Made by a program: the position numbers and the translations under genes. DNA of 64,000 nt from Poriferisodalis sp026713105 (lineage in GTDB: Bacteria; Actinomycetota; Acidimicrobiia; Acidimicrobiales; Poriferisodalaceae). Positions 26,543-35,906 of this stretch are shown piece by piece. The notes under the pieces are model-generated. The model worked only from the letters and a program-made list of their open reading frames with translations, made no database searches and was not told the DNA's origin. The stretch is taken from positions 310,001 to 374,000 of the forward strand of contig OZ220472.1 of assembly GCA_965115995.1 (NCBI GenBank), given 5' to 3'. Each line of letters begins with the position of its first letter. The stretch's first letter is position 1.

Positions 26543-28098
26543 GCGCTGCCGCCTGGAGCAGTAGCCGTACCTCCGGCCATCGCGGCGCCCACTTCGGCTC
26601 TCGAGGTGGTCGTCGGGTCGAGGCGGGCTGCAATGCGCCCCTCGTACATCACGATCAGCCGGTCAGACAGAGCGAGCAGCTCATCGAGGTCTTCGGAGAT
26701 CAGCAGGACCCCGACGCCGGCGCTGCGCTGGGCGACGATCTGCTCCTGGATGGCGGCGATGCCTGCGACATCGAGGCCACGCGTCGGCTGAGCGGCCACG
26801 AGCACCTTCGGCTCGCCCGTCAGTTCGCGTCCCAACAGCAAGCGTTGAAGATTGCCGCCTGACAGAGCGCTCACGTCTTCGTGCAATCGCCCCACTTGGA
26901 CGCCGAAACGCTGGACAAGGCCCTCGCAGAATTCTTCGCAGCGCCGCAGATCCAGCATGAGGCCGCGGCTCAGCGTCGGATACGAGCGCACGACGGAGTT
27001 GTCGACGACGGACATATGGGGGGCTAGGCCGACACCGAGGCGGTCCTCGGGTACGTAGGCCAACCCTTCGCGCGAACGCGCCCGCGGGGACGCACCGGTG
27101 AGGTCGTCTCCCAACAGGCGAACTGTTCCTGAGGTGACCGAACGCAAACCGGCGATGGCCTCTGCGAGCTCCTTCTGGCCATTGCCGGAGACTCCTGCAA
27201 CACCCACGATCTCGCCGGCGTGCACGTTGAGGTCGACTGAGTGCAATGCCCCGAAGCCCCGGTCGCTCAACGCCGAAATCCCTTCCAGCGCGAGCACGAC
27301 ATCACCGCTCGGCTGATTCGCAGGGCGGCTCACCTGCGCTGCAGCTTCGCCGACCATCATCTGGGCCAAGTCGGACCGCTCGATTCCGGCGAGACTGCCC
27401 GGCTGCGCGACGGTGACGCCGTTGCGCAGCACGGTGGCCTCGTCGCACACCGACAGCACCTCGTCGAGCTTGTGACTGATGTAGATCACCGAACGGCCCC
27501 GGTCGGCCATCGCTCGCAGGGTGAGGCCGAGATCGGCCGCCTCGGCAGGCGTGAGCACCGCAGTGGGCTCATCCAGCACAAGCACGTCGGCGTCGCGCCA
27601 GAGCGACTTCAAGATCTCGACGCGCTGACGCTCGCCGACGGACAGCTGCCACACGGGTCGAGTGGGATCAGCGTCCAGGGAGTAGGTCGCAGCCAAGTGC
27701 GCAACACGCTCGGCGATCTGGGTCATGTTCAGGTAGCGCGGCGCCGAGCCGAGCACGACGTTCTCGGCGACCGTCAGCGTGGGCACCAGCCGGAACTCCT
27801 GGTGGACCATGCCAATTCCCGCGGCGATCGCATCTGCCGGCGAGTGGAACTGCTGTTGCTCCCCGTGTACCCAGATCTCGCCGCCGTCGGGCAGGTAGAC
27901 GCCACCCAGCACGTTGACGAGGGAGGTCTTTCCGGCGCCGTTCTCGCCCAGCAGCGCATGAATGGTGCCCGCCCGCACCGACAGGTCGGCGCCGTCGCAC
28001 GCCACGACCCCCGGGAATTCCTTGCGGATCCCCCGGAGGTCGACGGCGAACGACGTTGTCAGTTCAGGTGACGAGTCGGGATCAGGGGCTGGCGTCAC
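26539..28098 (-). CDS. ABC transporter ATP-binding protein with two ATPase domains
   Basis: A protein of about 519 residues with two nucleotide-binding domains. The first has GENGAGKTSL and the signature LSVGERQRVEI with Walker B VLVLDEPTAV. The second has GVSGNGQKEL, a degenerate Walker A, and LSGGNLQRLLLGREL. This arrangement is standard for RbsA/NupO-type importers. The GTG at 28098 overlaps the end of the BMP gene by 17 bp. The longer frame upstream overlaps that gene out of frame and is rejected. Confidence 0.93.
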   Translation of the reverse strand: MTPAPDPDSSPELTTSFAVDLRGIRKEFPGVVACDGADLSVRAGTIHALLGENGAGKTSLVNVLGGVYLPDGGEIWVHGEQQQFHSPADAIAAGIGMVHQEFRLVPTLTVAENVVLGSAPRYLNMTQIAERVAHLAATYSLDADPTRPVWQLSVGERQRVEILKSLWRDADVLVLDEPTAVLTPAEAADLGLTLRAMADRGRSVIYISHKLDEVLSVCDEATVLRNGVTVAQPGSLAGIERSDLAQMMVGEAAAQVSRPANQPSGDVVLALEGISALSDRGFGALHSVDLNVHAGEIVGVAGVSGNGQKELAEAIAGLRSVTSGTVRLLGDDLTGASPRARSREGLAYVPEDRLGVGLAPHMSVVDNSVVRSYPTLSRGLMLDLRRCEEFCEGLVQRFGVQVGRLHEDVSALSGGNLQRLLLGRELTGEPKVLVAAQPTRGLDVAGIAAIQEQIVAQRSAGVGVLLISEDLDELLALSDRLIVMYEGRIAARLDPTTTSRAEVGAAMAGGTATAPGGSA

Positions 28099-29176
28099 CC
28101 ACGACGCCTTCGACGAACCAATCCATGCCGAGCATCGAGCCGTCGTCCATGGTCTCGCCGGCGGCGACGCGGACGTTGCCGTCCTGGTCGCGGATCTCGC
28201 CGGTGAACACGTCCCACTCGCCGTCACGGATCTGATCGGCGACGTCGTCGATTTGGTCGGCTATGTCGCCTGGCACGTCGTCAGCCAGCGGTGCCAAGTC
28301 GACGATGCCGTCGTCCATGCCGCCCCAGTAGGCGCCCGGTGTGTAGGTGTCCGCAGCGACCGCTTCGATGATCGCTGAGTAGCGCGGGCCCCAGTTCCAC
28401 ACCGGTGCAGTGATGAACGCGTCGGGTGCAAAGTCGCGCATGTCGGAGTTGTAGGCAACCCAGCGGGCTCCGGCATCCTGCGCTGCCACACCTGCAGCCG
28501 TCGAGTCCTGGTGCATGGCGATCACGTCAGCGCCGGCCTCGAGCAGTGCCTTGGCCGAGTCGCCTTCAACCGCCGGGTCGAACCAGGTGAACGTCCAGAT
28601 CACGTTGACCTCGGCTGAGGGGTTGGTCTCGCGCACGCCGAGGGTGAAGGCATTGATGCCTCGGATCACCTCGGGGATCGGGAACGCCGCGACGTAGCCC
28701 AGTTGCCCGCTCTCGGTCATCGCGCCGGCTGCCATGCCCGACAAGTACCGCGGCTGATACATGCGGCCGAAGAAGTTGCCGAAGTTGCTGTCGTTCATCT
28801 TGAAGCCCGAGGCGTGCTCGAACACGACATCGGGGTATTCGTCAGCGAGCTCGAGCATCGGGTCCATGTAGCCGAACGATGTGCCGAAGATGACGTTGGC
28901 GCCTTCGTTCTCGATGAAGTCGACAGCGACAGCCTTGAAGTCCTCAGCGTTCTCGGGCACGCTCTCGACGAACAGCGTCGTGGCGCCCGTCTGGTCTTCC
29001 GCGTACTGGCGGCCTTGATCGTGCGCCCAGTTCCAGCCGGCGTCACCGACCGGGCCGACCAGCACGAACGCGGCCGTCACGTCCTCGGGGTCGCCATCGT
29101 CGCCGCCGCACGCTGCTCCCAGCAGCGCCACGCCGGCTAGGGCAATGGCAAGTCGTGTCAGAGTCCTCGAACGCAT
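28082..29176 (-). CDS. BMP family ABC transporter substrate-binding lipoprotein
   Basis: A 364-residue exported lipoprotein. The start at 29176 has GGAGAGGGAG upstream and gives a signal peptide ending in the lipobox LGAAC, followed by a GGDDGD linker. The body has the BMP/PnrA features FVLVGPVGDAGWNWAHDQGR and GTSFGYMD. BMP proteins bind nucleosides, sugars or autoinducer-like ligands. It is the first gene of the importer operon, so it probably sets ligand specificity. An ATG 23 codons upstream is an alternative but would spoil the signal peptide. Confidence 0.94.
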   Translation of the reverse strand: MRSRTLTRLAIALAGVALLGAACGGDDGDPEDVTAAFVLVGPVGDAGWNWAHDQGRQYAEDQTGATTLFVESVPENAEDFKAVAVDFIENEGANVIFGTSFGYMDPMLELADEYPDVVFEHASGFKMNDSNFGNFFGRMYQPRYLSGMAAGAMTESGQLGYVAAFPIPEVIRGINAFTLGVRETNPSAEVNVIWTFTWFDPAVEGDSAKALLEAGADVIAMHQDSTAAGVAAQDAGARWVAYNSDMRDFAPDAFITAPVWNWGPRYSAIIEAVAADTYTPGAYWGGMDDGIVDLAPLADDVPGDIADQIDDVADQIRDGEWDVFTGEIRDQDGNVRVAAGETMDDGSMLGMDWFVEGVVGDASP

Positions 29177-29284
29177 GATCTCCCTCTCCGTTCGCGCCCG
29201 CGAGGCAGCCTCGGGGCGGTCGCCATCGAGCCTAATCTTGCCCATCTGAACCCGCAGCCACCGTCGGCATGCTGCCCGGGCAAC

Positions 29285-30583
29285 TCAGAATGGGTTGAGT
29301 TCCAGGCCGAGAAGGTGGCGGCCGAGTTGGTGGGTCACCCGGTCTTGGTGCACGTTGATGTGCACCGGCATCGCCCGGAAGTCTCGGTAACGCCGGTCGA
29401 AGGCGCCGCCTTCTCGCAGCGCAGTGCCGCCTTGGGTGCGATGCAGCAGCGACATGGCCTCGTCGAGCTGCTCGACTGCCATCGTTGTCACCGCCATCTG
29501 CCGGAGGTAGTCGGCTTCGTCGGGCACGATCCCGGCGGCGATGCGACGGTCCACCTCGCTGCACGCAGCTTCGGTGGCGGCGGCCGCAGCGGCCAGCAGC
29601 GATGCCGCCCGGCCGAAGTTGACCTGCACCGTGGGCCGTTCGACCATCTTGCCGCCGATGATCACGCGCCGGCCGCCGGCAGCGTCAGCCGCCTCGGCGA
29701 GCGCCCGGCGGACGAGGCCCACCGCCATGAACGAGAGCCACAAGTCTGAAATGCCCACCCAGTCCTCCCGGTACCGGTGATCCACCACCGGCACGGTGCG
29801 CAGCGACTCAGCACGGTTCGCGCCGAACCACGCCACGCAGTCGCTGAGCTTGACGGGCACGTCGGTGTAGTGGACGTCGTCGGTGGCCGATGCCCGCAGC
29901 CCGGCGCCGTCCCACGACGGGTCGATCTTCATGCCCTCGGTCGAGGTGGGCAGGATGGTGAAGCGGATGTCCATCGGCCTGACGGGCTTGCCGTCGTCGC
30001 CGCTGATGGCGAAGGCCACCCCGCAGTAGTCGGCGTAGCGGGCACCGGTGCCCCAGCGACCGGTGCCGTTCAGGATCGCCTGGTCACCTTCGATGCGGCC
30101 GTAGACCGAGCTGCGAGCACCGCCGGGAAACGACACCCATTGGCCGTTGGTCACGATATGGGTCAGGAAATCCTGCTGGTCGGGGCCCACCGATCCGACG
30201 AACAGGTGGAAGACGCACAGGTGGTTCCACAGGCACCACGCCAGGCTGGGGCAGCGGGCCGCGACGGCTTCGAGCTCGCGGCCCATGTGGAGCATCGTCT
30301 CCTCGACGCCTCCGATGTTGCGGGTCGCAGTCATGCGCATGAAGTCGGTGCCACGGATGGCCTCGATGACCTCGGATGAGACCGACCGGGTCCGGTCTGC
30401 CGTCTCGGCCTGTGCCTCGATCGCGTCCAGGAAGGGCGCAATCCGCAAGCCCTCGGTTGGCGCCGGGGAATAGTGCTCGACCAATTCAGCGCCGGATGGG
30501 CCGGCGTCATGAGATACAGCGCCGGACAGAGCGGTATCGCCAGACGTCAGGCTCGGCTCGCCGGCTTCGGGTGCTCCTGCCAT
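29285..30583 (-). CDS. Acyl-CoA-dehydrogenase-fold flavoprotein (hydroxylase-like)
   Basis: A 432-residue member of the acyl-CoA dehydrogenase superfamily, nearer to flavin-dependent hydroxylases (HpaB/HsaA-like) than to true dehydrogenases. It has GGVEETMLHMGRELEAVAARCPSLAW, the GRWGTGARYADYC segment, and a C-terminus with THQLGRHLLGLELNPF. The substrate is unknown. ATG 30583 is chosen, and the frame beyond it is Arg-rich and unlike the family. The N-terminal 40 residues include the product of a palindromic repeat (DTALSGAVSHDAGPSGAE). It lies 41 bp downstream of the copper amine oxidase gene. Confidence 0.85.
   Translation of the reverse strand: MAGAPEAGEPSLTSGDTALSGAVSHDAGPSGAELVEHYSPAPTEGLRIAPFLDAIEAQAETADRTRSVSSEVIEAIRGTDFMRMTATRNIGGVEETMLHMGRELEAVAARCPSLAWCLWNHLCVFHLFVGSVGPDQQDFLTHIVTNGQWVSFPGGARSSVYGRIEGDQAILNGTGRWGTGARYADYCGVAFAISGDDGKPVRPMDIRFTILPTSTEGMKIDPSWDGAGLRASATDDVHYTDVPVKLSDCVAWFGANRAESLRTVPVVDHRYREDWVGISDLWLSFMAVGLVRRALAEAADAAGGRRVIIGGKMVERPTVQVNFGRAASLLAAAAAATEAACSEVDRRIAAGIVPDEADYLRQMAVTTMAVEQLDEAMSLLHRTQGGTALREGGAFDRRYRDFRAMPVHINVHQDRVTHQLGRHLLGLELNPF
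30485..30537 (-). repeat. Palindromic repeat inside the N-terminus of the flavoprotein gene
   Basis: On the minus strand it reads GATACCGCTCTG, GGCGCTGTATC, then GACGCCGGCCCATCCGGCGC. It shares its opening, the GGCGCTGTATC core and the trailing GCCCAT-CGGCGCTG with 9249-9301. Both copies keep their host reading frames. Confidence 0.55.
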
Positions 30584-30624
30584 CGGGCCACAGTAGGCCG
30601 CGGCGGGCCCGGTCGCCGAGAGAC

Positions 30625-32568
30625 TTAGCCGCAGTGTCCGTTCGATGACGGCGGCACGTCCAGCATGGGGTTGCGGTCGAAGAAGCCGTCGGGCACGAGT
30701 CCGAAGCTGACGTACTCGGTGGGCATCACCGGGAAGTCCTCGGGTCGTGCATCGTGGGTGATTCCGAACGTGTGCCACACCGTGATGTCGGTGCCGACCA
30801 CTGGCCGGTCGCCCGCCGTATAGCGCTCCAGCCCGTCGCCGGCGTTGCGTTGCGTCGGGAACCGTCCGGCGCCGTAGCGCTCGTCGGGTCGTGTGGGCGA
30901 CACCCACAGGTTGTGACGGGCGAACGTGGCACGCTCGGAGTGCGGGCTGTCGTGGGCCGCGAACATGGTCGCGGTGGGCGGCGGCAGCAGCCGGAATGCC
31001 GTCGGCCGCCCCAGCCGGTTGATGTGGTCTGCGCTCTCGATCCGCCAGTACCGACTTGACGACGAATTGGTGTTTCGGCGCGCAGCTAATTCGCTCTCGA
31101 GCACTGTCTCGCGTGCAGCGAACGCGGTGCCGTGCGGGTTGTCGGGGCCTGGCGGCAGCGCTTCGGTGTTTACCTCGACCACGGAATTGGCGCTTCCGTC
31201 GACTGCCATGTCCAGCCGCACGCAGAAGATGTGCTGGTGGATCGGGGCCGACACGTGGGGTGCCACCTGGCGGGCGAAGGTCATGTCGTCGCCTTCGCGG
31301 TGCGAACGCGTGGTGAGGATGCCGGTGAGCTTCACCTCGTAGCGGATAGTGCCGTCGAGGTAGAAGTACCAGAAGAATCCGTACTCGTAGTTCCCGACGG
31401 TGTGAATGGCGCTCACCACCAGCCGGCGCGAGCGGCGCACCTCGGTGGTGTCCGCGTTCCAGTCGAAGTGCTTCCAGCCGATGCCGAAGTCCTCCTCGTG
31501 GATGCAGATGGCGTTCGGCGTGGTGACCACTGAGCCGTCGTCGAACACCTGGGTCGAGTCGAGGTAGACGATCTCGCCGAGACAGTCGCAGCCGAGCTGC
31601 AGCGAGTTGTTCATCAGGCCCAGACCGAACTCACCCGAGTCGAGAGCGTGCTTGAACGTCTGCGACGGCCGGGTGTCGCCGTAGGGCACCACCATCTCGG
31701 CCAGCGACGCCCGGTCGATGATCGGCCGCACACGGCCGCCGTCGTCGTAGGCGATCCGGTGCAGCACCAGGCCTTCGGTGTCGTCCATGACGACCCGCAT
31801 CGACCACTTCTGCCAGCGCAGCTCGTTGTCGTCGAGCGTGAAGCTGGTGCCTTCGGGCTGGGTGATCTCGATGGGCGCCAAGTCGGTTCGCATCGGGCCG
31901 AAGTCTTCGGTGACGGAATTGACGTCGTAGTTGCCTCGCTCTGAGGCCAGCGGCCACTGTTCGAAGTCCTCGATGTGCAGCACTTCGAGCGTGTCGACGT
32001 CGATGTGGACCATGAGGCCGTCGAGCGGGTAGGCGTAGCCGTTGTCGGTGGGTTTCGGGCGCCAGAAGGCGATGCAGCGCTGCACCCGTCGGCCAGCCTC
32101 GAAGTCGAAGCCGTAGTCGCCGGTCGGCCAGGGGTCGATCTGCACCTGTGACGGATCGGTGATGCCCCGTTTGGCAATGGCCTCGGTGAACCCCGGGTCC
32201 TTTCGGCAGGCGTCCATCACGGCGAACAGTTCCGCCATACCGACGCGGGGCACCACATCGGGGTGATGGGTCCAGGTATCGACCTCGCCGCGGGTAACTG
32301 ACACCACCGCTGAGTGCACCTCGCCGTTCTCGCGAACGACGATCTCGAAGCGGCGGTCGGTGCCGGCGGCGGGCGTCCAGGCGGCGACCTCGGTCTTGGG
32401 CGGTTCCCAGATGCAGAAGCCGTGGAAGCGAGCGCCGTCGCCGATGCGCCCGCTGCGGCGCAGTACCTCGATGGCAGCATGGGCTTCCGCCTCGGTCATC
32501 ATCGACAGCGGGTGGCGCGGCGGCATGGCCGCGGCATCACTGGGCCGCTCGAGCAAGGTCTCGGTCAT
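30625..32568 (-). CDS. Copper-containing primary amine oxidase
   Basis: A 647-residue copper/topaquinone amine oxidase, which converts primary amines to aldehydes with release of ammonia and peroxide. The quinone precursor tyrosine is in VGNYEYGFF, near residue 394. A copper-ligand pair is in HQHIFCVRLDM, and a catalytic-domain aspartate is in YDDGGRVRPI. Length and order fit bacterial enzymes such as phenylethylamine or histamine oxidase. It is probably co-transcribed with the downstream flavoprotein. It is divergent from the GH13 phosphorylase gene. Confidence 0.95.
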   Translation of the reverse strand: MTETLLERPSDAAAMPPRHPLSMMTEAEAHAAIEVLRRSGRIGDGARFHGFCIWEPPKTEVAAWTPAAGTDRRFEIVVRENGEVHSAVVSVTRGEVDTWTHHPDVVPRVGMAELFAVMDACRKDPGFTEAIAKRGITDPSQVQIDPWPTGDYGFDFEAGRRVQRCIAFWRPKPTDNGYAYPLDGLMVHIDVDTLEVLHIEDFEQWPLASERGNYDVNSVTEDFGPMRTDLAPIEITQPEGTSFTLDDNELRWQKWSMRVVMDDTEGLVLHRIAYDDGGRVRPIIDRASLAEMVVPYGDTRPSQTFKHALDSGEFGLGLMNNSLQLGCDCLGEIVYLDSTQVFDDGSVVTTPNAICIHEEDFGIGWKHFDWNADTTEVRRSRRLVVSAIHTVGNYEYGFFWYFYLDGTIRYEVKLTGILTTRSHREGDDMTFARQVAPHVSAPIHQHIFCVRLDMAVDGSANSVVEVNTEALPPGPDNPHGTAFAARETVLESELAARRNTNSSSSRYWRIESADHINRLGRPTAFRLLPPPTATMFAAHDSPHSERATFARHNLWVSPTRPDERYGAGRFPTQRNAGDGLERYTAGDRPVVGTDITVWHTFGITHDARPEDFPVMPTEYVSFGLVPDGFFDRNPMLDVPPSSNGHCG

Positions 32569-32640
32569 GGGTTCACGCTAGGGGGTGACTGCGAACGTCT
32601 GGGTCGTTCAGGGCGTTCGTCGCTCAGCTGCCGCCGGAAG

Positions 32641-32725
32641 CGGCATTTCTGCACACAGAATGAGGTCATAGCCAATCCTGTGCAGACTTGTCGCTGGGAA
32701 CAGCATTTCTGCGCACACAATGGGG
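32641..32725. repeat. Two 25-bp direct repeats between divergent genes
   Basis: CGGCATTTCTGCACACAG and its continuation at 32641-32665 match 32701-32725 at about 21 of 25 positions, exactly 60 bp apart. The first contains a TTCTG-CACA-CAGAA dyad. The position between the amine oxidase and phosphorylase promoters suggests an operator pair for one or both. Confidence 0.5.
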
Positions 32726-32763
32726 CCTGAAGCTGACGCACCGACGACAGGAGTCCGCACGCT

Positions 32764-34593
32764 GTGACACATGGGGAGTTGCGTCGGCGCGTCGAGCGGC
32801 ACCTTGAGCTGGTCTATCCAGCGCTGGCCGCCGAGCCGCTGGTTGACGAGGTGCTAGCGGCGATCGGCCTCGAGCCGGCCGATGAGATACCCCCAGCAGC
32901 GTCGCATTGGGATCAGCACGACGTTGCGGTGATCACCTACGCCGACTCGATCACCGAGGCCGGGAAAGTGCCCCTGCACACCCTGCATGAATTGCTCGAC
33001 GATCTGACCGGCGATGTCGTGACCGTGGTGCACGTCTTGCCGTTCTATCCGGCGAGCTCAGACGGCGGCTTCTCCGTCACCGATCACCGGGCGGTCGATC
33101 CGCGGCTGGGCACCTGGGATGACATCGCCGACCTCAGCGAGAGCTACACGGTGATGGCCGACCTCGTGGTGAACCACGTCAGCGCCGACCATCCGTGGAT
33201 GGAGCAGTTCTGCCGCGGCGAGCTGCCCGGCAGCCACTTCCTGCTGAGCGCGGAGCCCGAGGACGACCTGTCGAGCGTGGCGCGGCCGCGCACGACCCCG
33301 CTGCTGCGTGAGGTCGAGACACCCGATGGCCCGCGGCTGCTGTGGTGCACGTTCAGCCACGATCAGATCGATCTGGACTTCGGCGAGCCCGACGTCCTGC
33401 TGGACCTGCTGCGCACGGTCAGGTGCCTCGTCGATGCCGGCGTGCGCTGGTTCCGTCTCGATGCGATCGCTTATCTCTGGAAGGAGCTCGGCACGTCGTG
33501 CCTGAACCTGCCCCAGACCCACGAGATCGTCAAGCTGCTGCGGACGCTGCTGGACGCACGCTGCGGGGGCTCGGTCATCATCACCGAGACCAACGTGCCT
33601 CACGATCAGAATGTTGCGTACTGGGGTGACGGCGACGAAGCCCACCTCGTCTACAACTTCAGCCTGCCGCCGCTGGTCGCCCACACGATGATCTCGGGCT
33701 CGGCGGTTGCGATGCAGCAGTGGCTCGCCGGGCTGGAACCGCCGCCGGCAGGTACGTCGTACTTCAACTTCATCGCCAGCCACGACGGCATCGGGCTGCG
33801 TCCGGTGGAAGGCCTGCTGAACAATGCCGAGATCTTCCGGCTCATCGCGGCGGCACACAGCGCGGGCGGCACGCACTCGGAGTTCGACACGCCCGAAGGC
33901 CCCAAGGCGTACGAGCTGAACGTCTCGCTGTGGGATCTGTTCGCTGGCGACTCCGACGCACTTGGCGTGGCCCAGTTCCTGGCCGCGCACACGATCATGC
34001 TGAGCCTCGCCGGCATCCCTGCCCTATATGTCCATGCGCTGCTGGGCACGCCCAGCTACTGGGCGCCGATCAGCGAACCCCCGCGCATCGTCACCGAGCA
34101 CGGGCTGCCGCCCGTCGAGCAGAACAGGCGCACGATCAACCGGCGCAAGCTGACGCTCGACGAGGCGGTCGATCTGCTGGGTGCCCAGAACGGCATTCGC
34201 CGGCGGGTGCTGGTGGAGCTCGTGCGGCGGATGCTGGTGAGGCGCGGCCAACCGGCATTCCATCCCGACAGCGCGCAGGCGTCGTTGGATTTGGGCCCGC
34301 GGGCGTTCGGGGTGATTCGCGGCGGTCCTGACTGGGATCAGACGGTGGTGTCAGTCACCAACGTCACGCACGACCTGCTCACCGTCGACTTCGAGGTGTT
34401 GTCGGAGCTGTGCCCGCCGGGCAGCGCCGGGGCTCGTTTCGCCGCCGCAGGCTGCGTTGACTTGCTTGACGACCGGGTCCACGGCCCCGGTGCGCGCCCA
34501 TCGCTGACTGCGGGTCAGACGATGTGGCTGTGCTTGGAGTCCGAGCGCCGCGAGCCTGAATTGGGCAATCGGGCGAATCGCCGGCAGAGCTGA
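32764..34593 (+). CDS. GH13 sucrose-phosphorylase-type enzyme, probably glucosylglycerate phosphorylase
   Basis: A 609-residue alpha-amylase-superfamily enzyme of the sucrose phosphorylase subgroup. It has TYADSI near the start, HVLPFYPASSDGGFSV, ADLVVNHVS, the nucleophile Asp at about 233 in RLDAIAY, and the acid/base Glu at about 275 in ITETN. It is longer than sucrose phosphorylase, as glucosylglycerate phosphorylases are. The convergent neighbour is a GpgS-type synthase, which supports release of glucose-1-phosphate from glucosylglycerate. Sucrose or a related glucoside remains possible. The GTG start follows GGAGT upstream. Confidence 0.85.
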   Translation: MTHGELRRRVERHLELVYPALAAEPLVDEVLAAIGLEPADEIPPAASHWDQHDVAVITYADSITEAGKVPLHTLHELLDDLTGDVVTVVHVLPFYPASSDGGFSVTDHRAVDPRLGTWDDIADLSESYTVMADLVVNHVSADHPWMEQFCRGELPGSHFLLSAEPEDDLSSVARPRTTPLLREVETPDGPRLLWCTFSHDQIDLDFGEPDVLLDLLRTVRCLVDAGVRWFRLDAIAYLWKELGTSCLNLPQTHEIVKLLRTLLDARCGGSVIITETNVPHDQNVAYWGDGDEAHLVYNFSLPPLVAHTMISGSAVAMQQWLAGLEPPPAGTSYFNFIASHDGIGLRPVEGLLNNAEIFRLIAAAHSAGGTHSEFDTPEGPKAYELNVSLWDLFAGDSDALGVAQFLAAHTIMLSLAGIPALYVHALLGTPSYWAPISEPPRIVTEHGLPPVEQNRRTINRRKLTLDEAVDLLGAQNGIRRRVLVELVRRMLVRRGQPAFHPDSAQASLDLGPRAFGVIRGGPDWDQTVVSVTNVTHDLLTVDFEVLSELCPPGSAGARFAAAGCVDLLDDRVHGPGARPSLTAGQTMWLCLESERREPELGNRANRRQS

Positions 34594-34599
34594 GGGCCG

Positions 34600-35820
34600 C
34601 TAGGCGTTGTCGAGCTCGACGGCGTCGTAGAGCTGGTCGAGCACATCGGGCACCGCGCTTTGCACCCGGGACCAGTTCGGGATGAACGGCGTGCCCATCG
34701 GGTCGTTCAGGAACTCGTCGCCGGCTTCCATGATCGCCGAGGCGAACAGCTCGACGGCGGTCTCCTCCGCGTGCAGGTCGAAGTCGAATCCGTTGAACGT
34801 GGCGTCGTTGCGGTAGTGGCTGACGAGGTCGAGTGCGTTGCGGTAGTAGACGGCCTTCACGGTTCGGAACGTCTCCGAGCCCAACACGGTGCCGTCGATG
34901 GCCAGCTTGCGGTAGATCGCCTTGGCGATGTCGCGGGCCATCTTGTGCAGGCCCCCGTCGGGGTCACCGAGCGATAGGTCTTGGTGCTTGTGGTCGTAGC
35001 GCCCGCACAGGTCCACTTGGCAGATCCGCCGCCCCTGGTAGATGCGGTACACCTCCGACAGCACGCCGATCTCGAGCCCCCAGTCGCTGGGAATGCGGAT
35101 GCTGCGCGTCATGTCGAGCTTCATCGCAAACTCGCCGGCGAGCGGGTAGCGATACGACTCGAGGTAGCGCAGGTACTCGTGCTCGCCGATCGTGGCCCGC
35201 AGTGCCCGCAGCAGCGGCGTCACCAGCAGGCGCACGACTCGCCCGTTCAGCCGTGCCGACGTGCCCTCGCCGGCCCGGTAGTAGTAGCCCTTCGAGAAGG
35301 AGTACCCGAAGGTGGGGTGCAGAATCGGGTAGAGCAGCCGGGCCAGCAGGCCCCGGTCGTAGGTGAGGATGTCGGCGTCGTGCAAGGCCACGTTCTCGCA
35401 GCGCCCCGAGGCCAGGAAGTAGCCGAGGCAATACCAGACGTTGCGGCCCTTACCCGGCTCGGTGGGTGCCAGCACCCGGTCGGCGAGCACCTCGTCGACC
35501 TTGCGCAGGCGCGGGCCGTCGTTCCACAGAAGGCGGGTGCGCTGGGGCAAGCGGGAGAAGAACTGCCTGGCATCAGCAAACTGGGATTCGTCGGCCCGGT
35601 CGATGCCCACGATGATCTCGTCGATGTAGGTGACCTTGGCGATCTCGTCGACGATGTTGCCGAGCGCGGGGCCCTGCAGCTCGCTGTACAGCGCCGGGAT
35701 GATCAGCGCGATCGGCCGGCGGCGTGAGTAGTCGTACAGCTCGCCTTCGAGGCTGTCGACGGATCGGTCGGCAAGGCGATGAAGCGTTGCGATCGATTCG
35801 TGCTGCTGGAAATCGGCCAC
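34600..35820 (-). CDS. gpgS: Glucosyl-3-phosphoglycerate synthase-type glycosyltransferase (GT81-like)
   Basis: A 406-residue family-2-fold glycosyltransferase. It has the nucleotide-binding opening ALIIPALYSELQGPALGNIV, an E-P-G-K-G-R-N segment, and the metal-binding LHDADILTYD. These match GpgS/MpgS enzymes that join a nucleotide sugar to 3-phosphoglycerate, the first step to the solute glucosylglycerate. It converges with the phosphorylase gene, leaving 6 bp. GTG 35820 is chosen because the frame upstream enters the guaB promoter region. No phosphatase (GpgP) is recognised nearby. Confidence 0.8.
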   Translation of the reverse strand: MADFQQHESIATLHRLADRSVDSLEGELYDYSRRRPIALIIPALYSELQGPALGNIVDEIAKVTYIDEIIVGIDRADESQFADARQFFSRLPQRTRLLWNDGPRLRKVDEVLADRVLAPTEPGKGRNVWYCLGYFLASGRCENVALHDADILTYDRGLLARLLYPILHPTFGYSFSKGYYYRAGEGTSARLNGRVVRLLVTPLLRALRATIGEHEYLRYLESYRYPLAGEFAMKLDMTRSIRIPSDWGLEIGVLSEVYRIYQGRRICQVDLCGRYDHKHQDLSLGDPDGGLHKMARDIAKAIYRKLAIDGTVLGSETFRTVKAVYYRNALDLVSHYRNDATFNGFDFDLHAEETAVELFASAIMEAGDEFLNDPMGTPFIPNWSRVQSAVPDVLDQLYDAVELDNA

Positions 35821-35906
35821 GTCAACCCGTTCCGCTCGCCTTCCGTTTGTGAAGCTACTGCGATCGGGTTCACCGGCTCGTTTGGGGGCGCGCGGTAGGG
35901 TGCGCC

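Noticed and set aside
28099..28227. Longer N-terminus for the ABC ATPase
   Set aside because: The extra 43 residues lie in the BMP gene out of frame and are Ser/Thr/Ala/Arg-rich shadow sequence.
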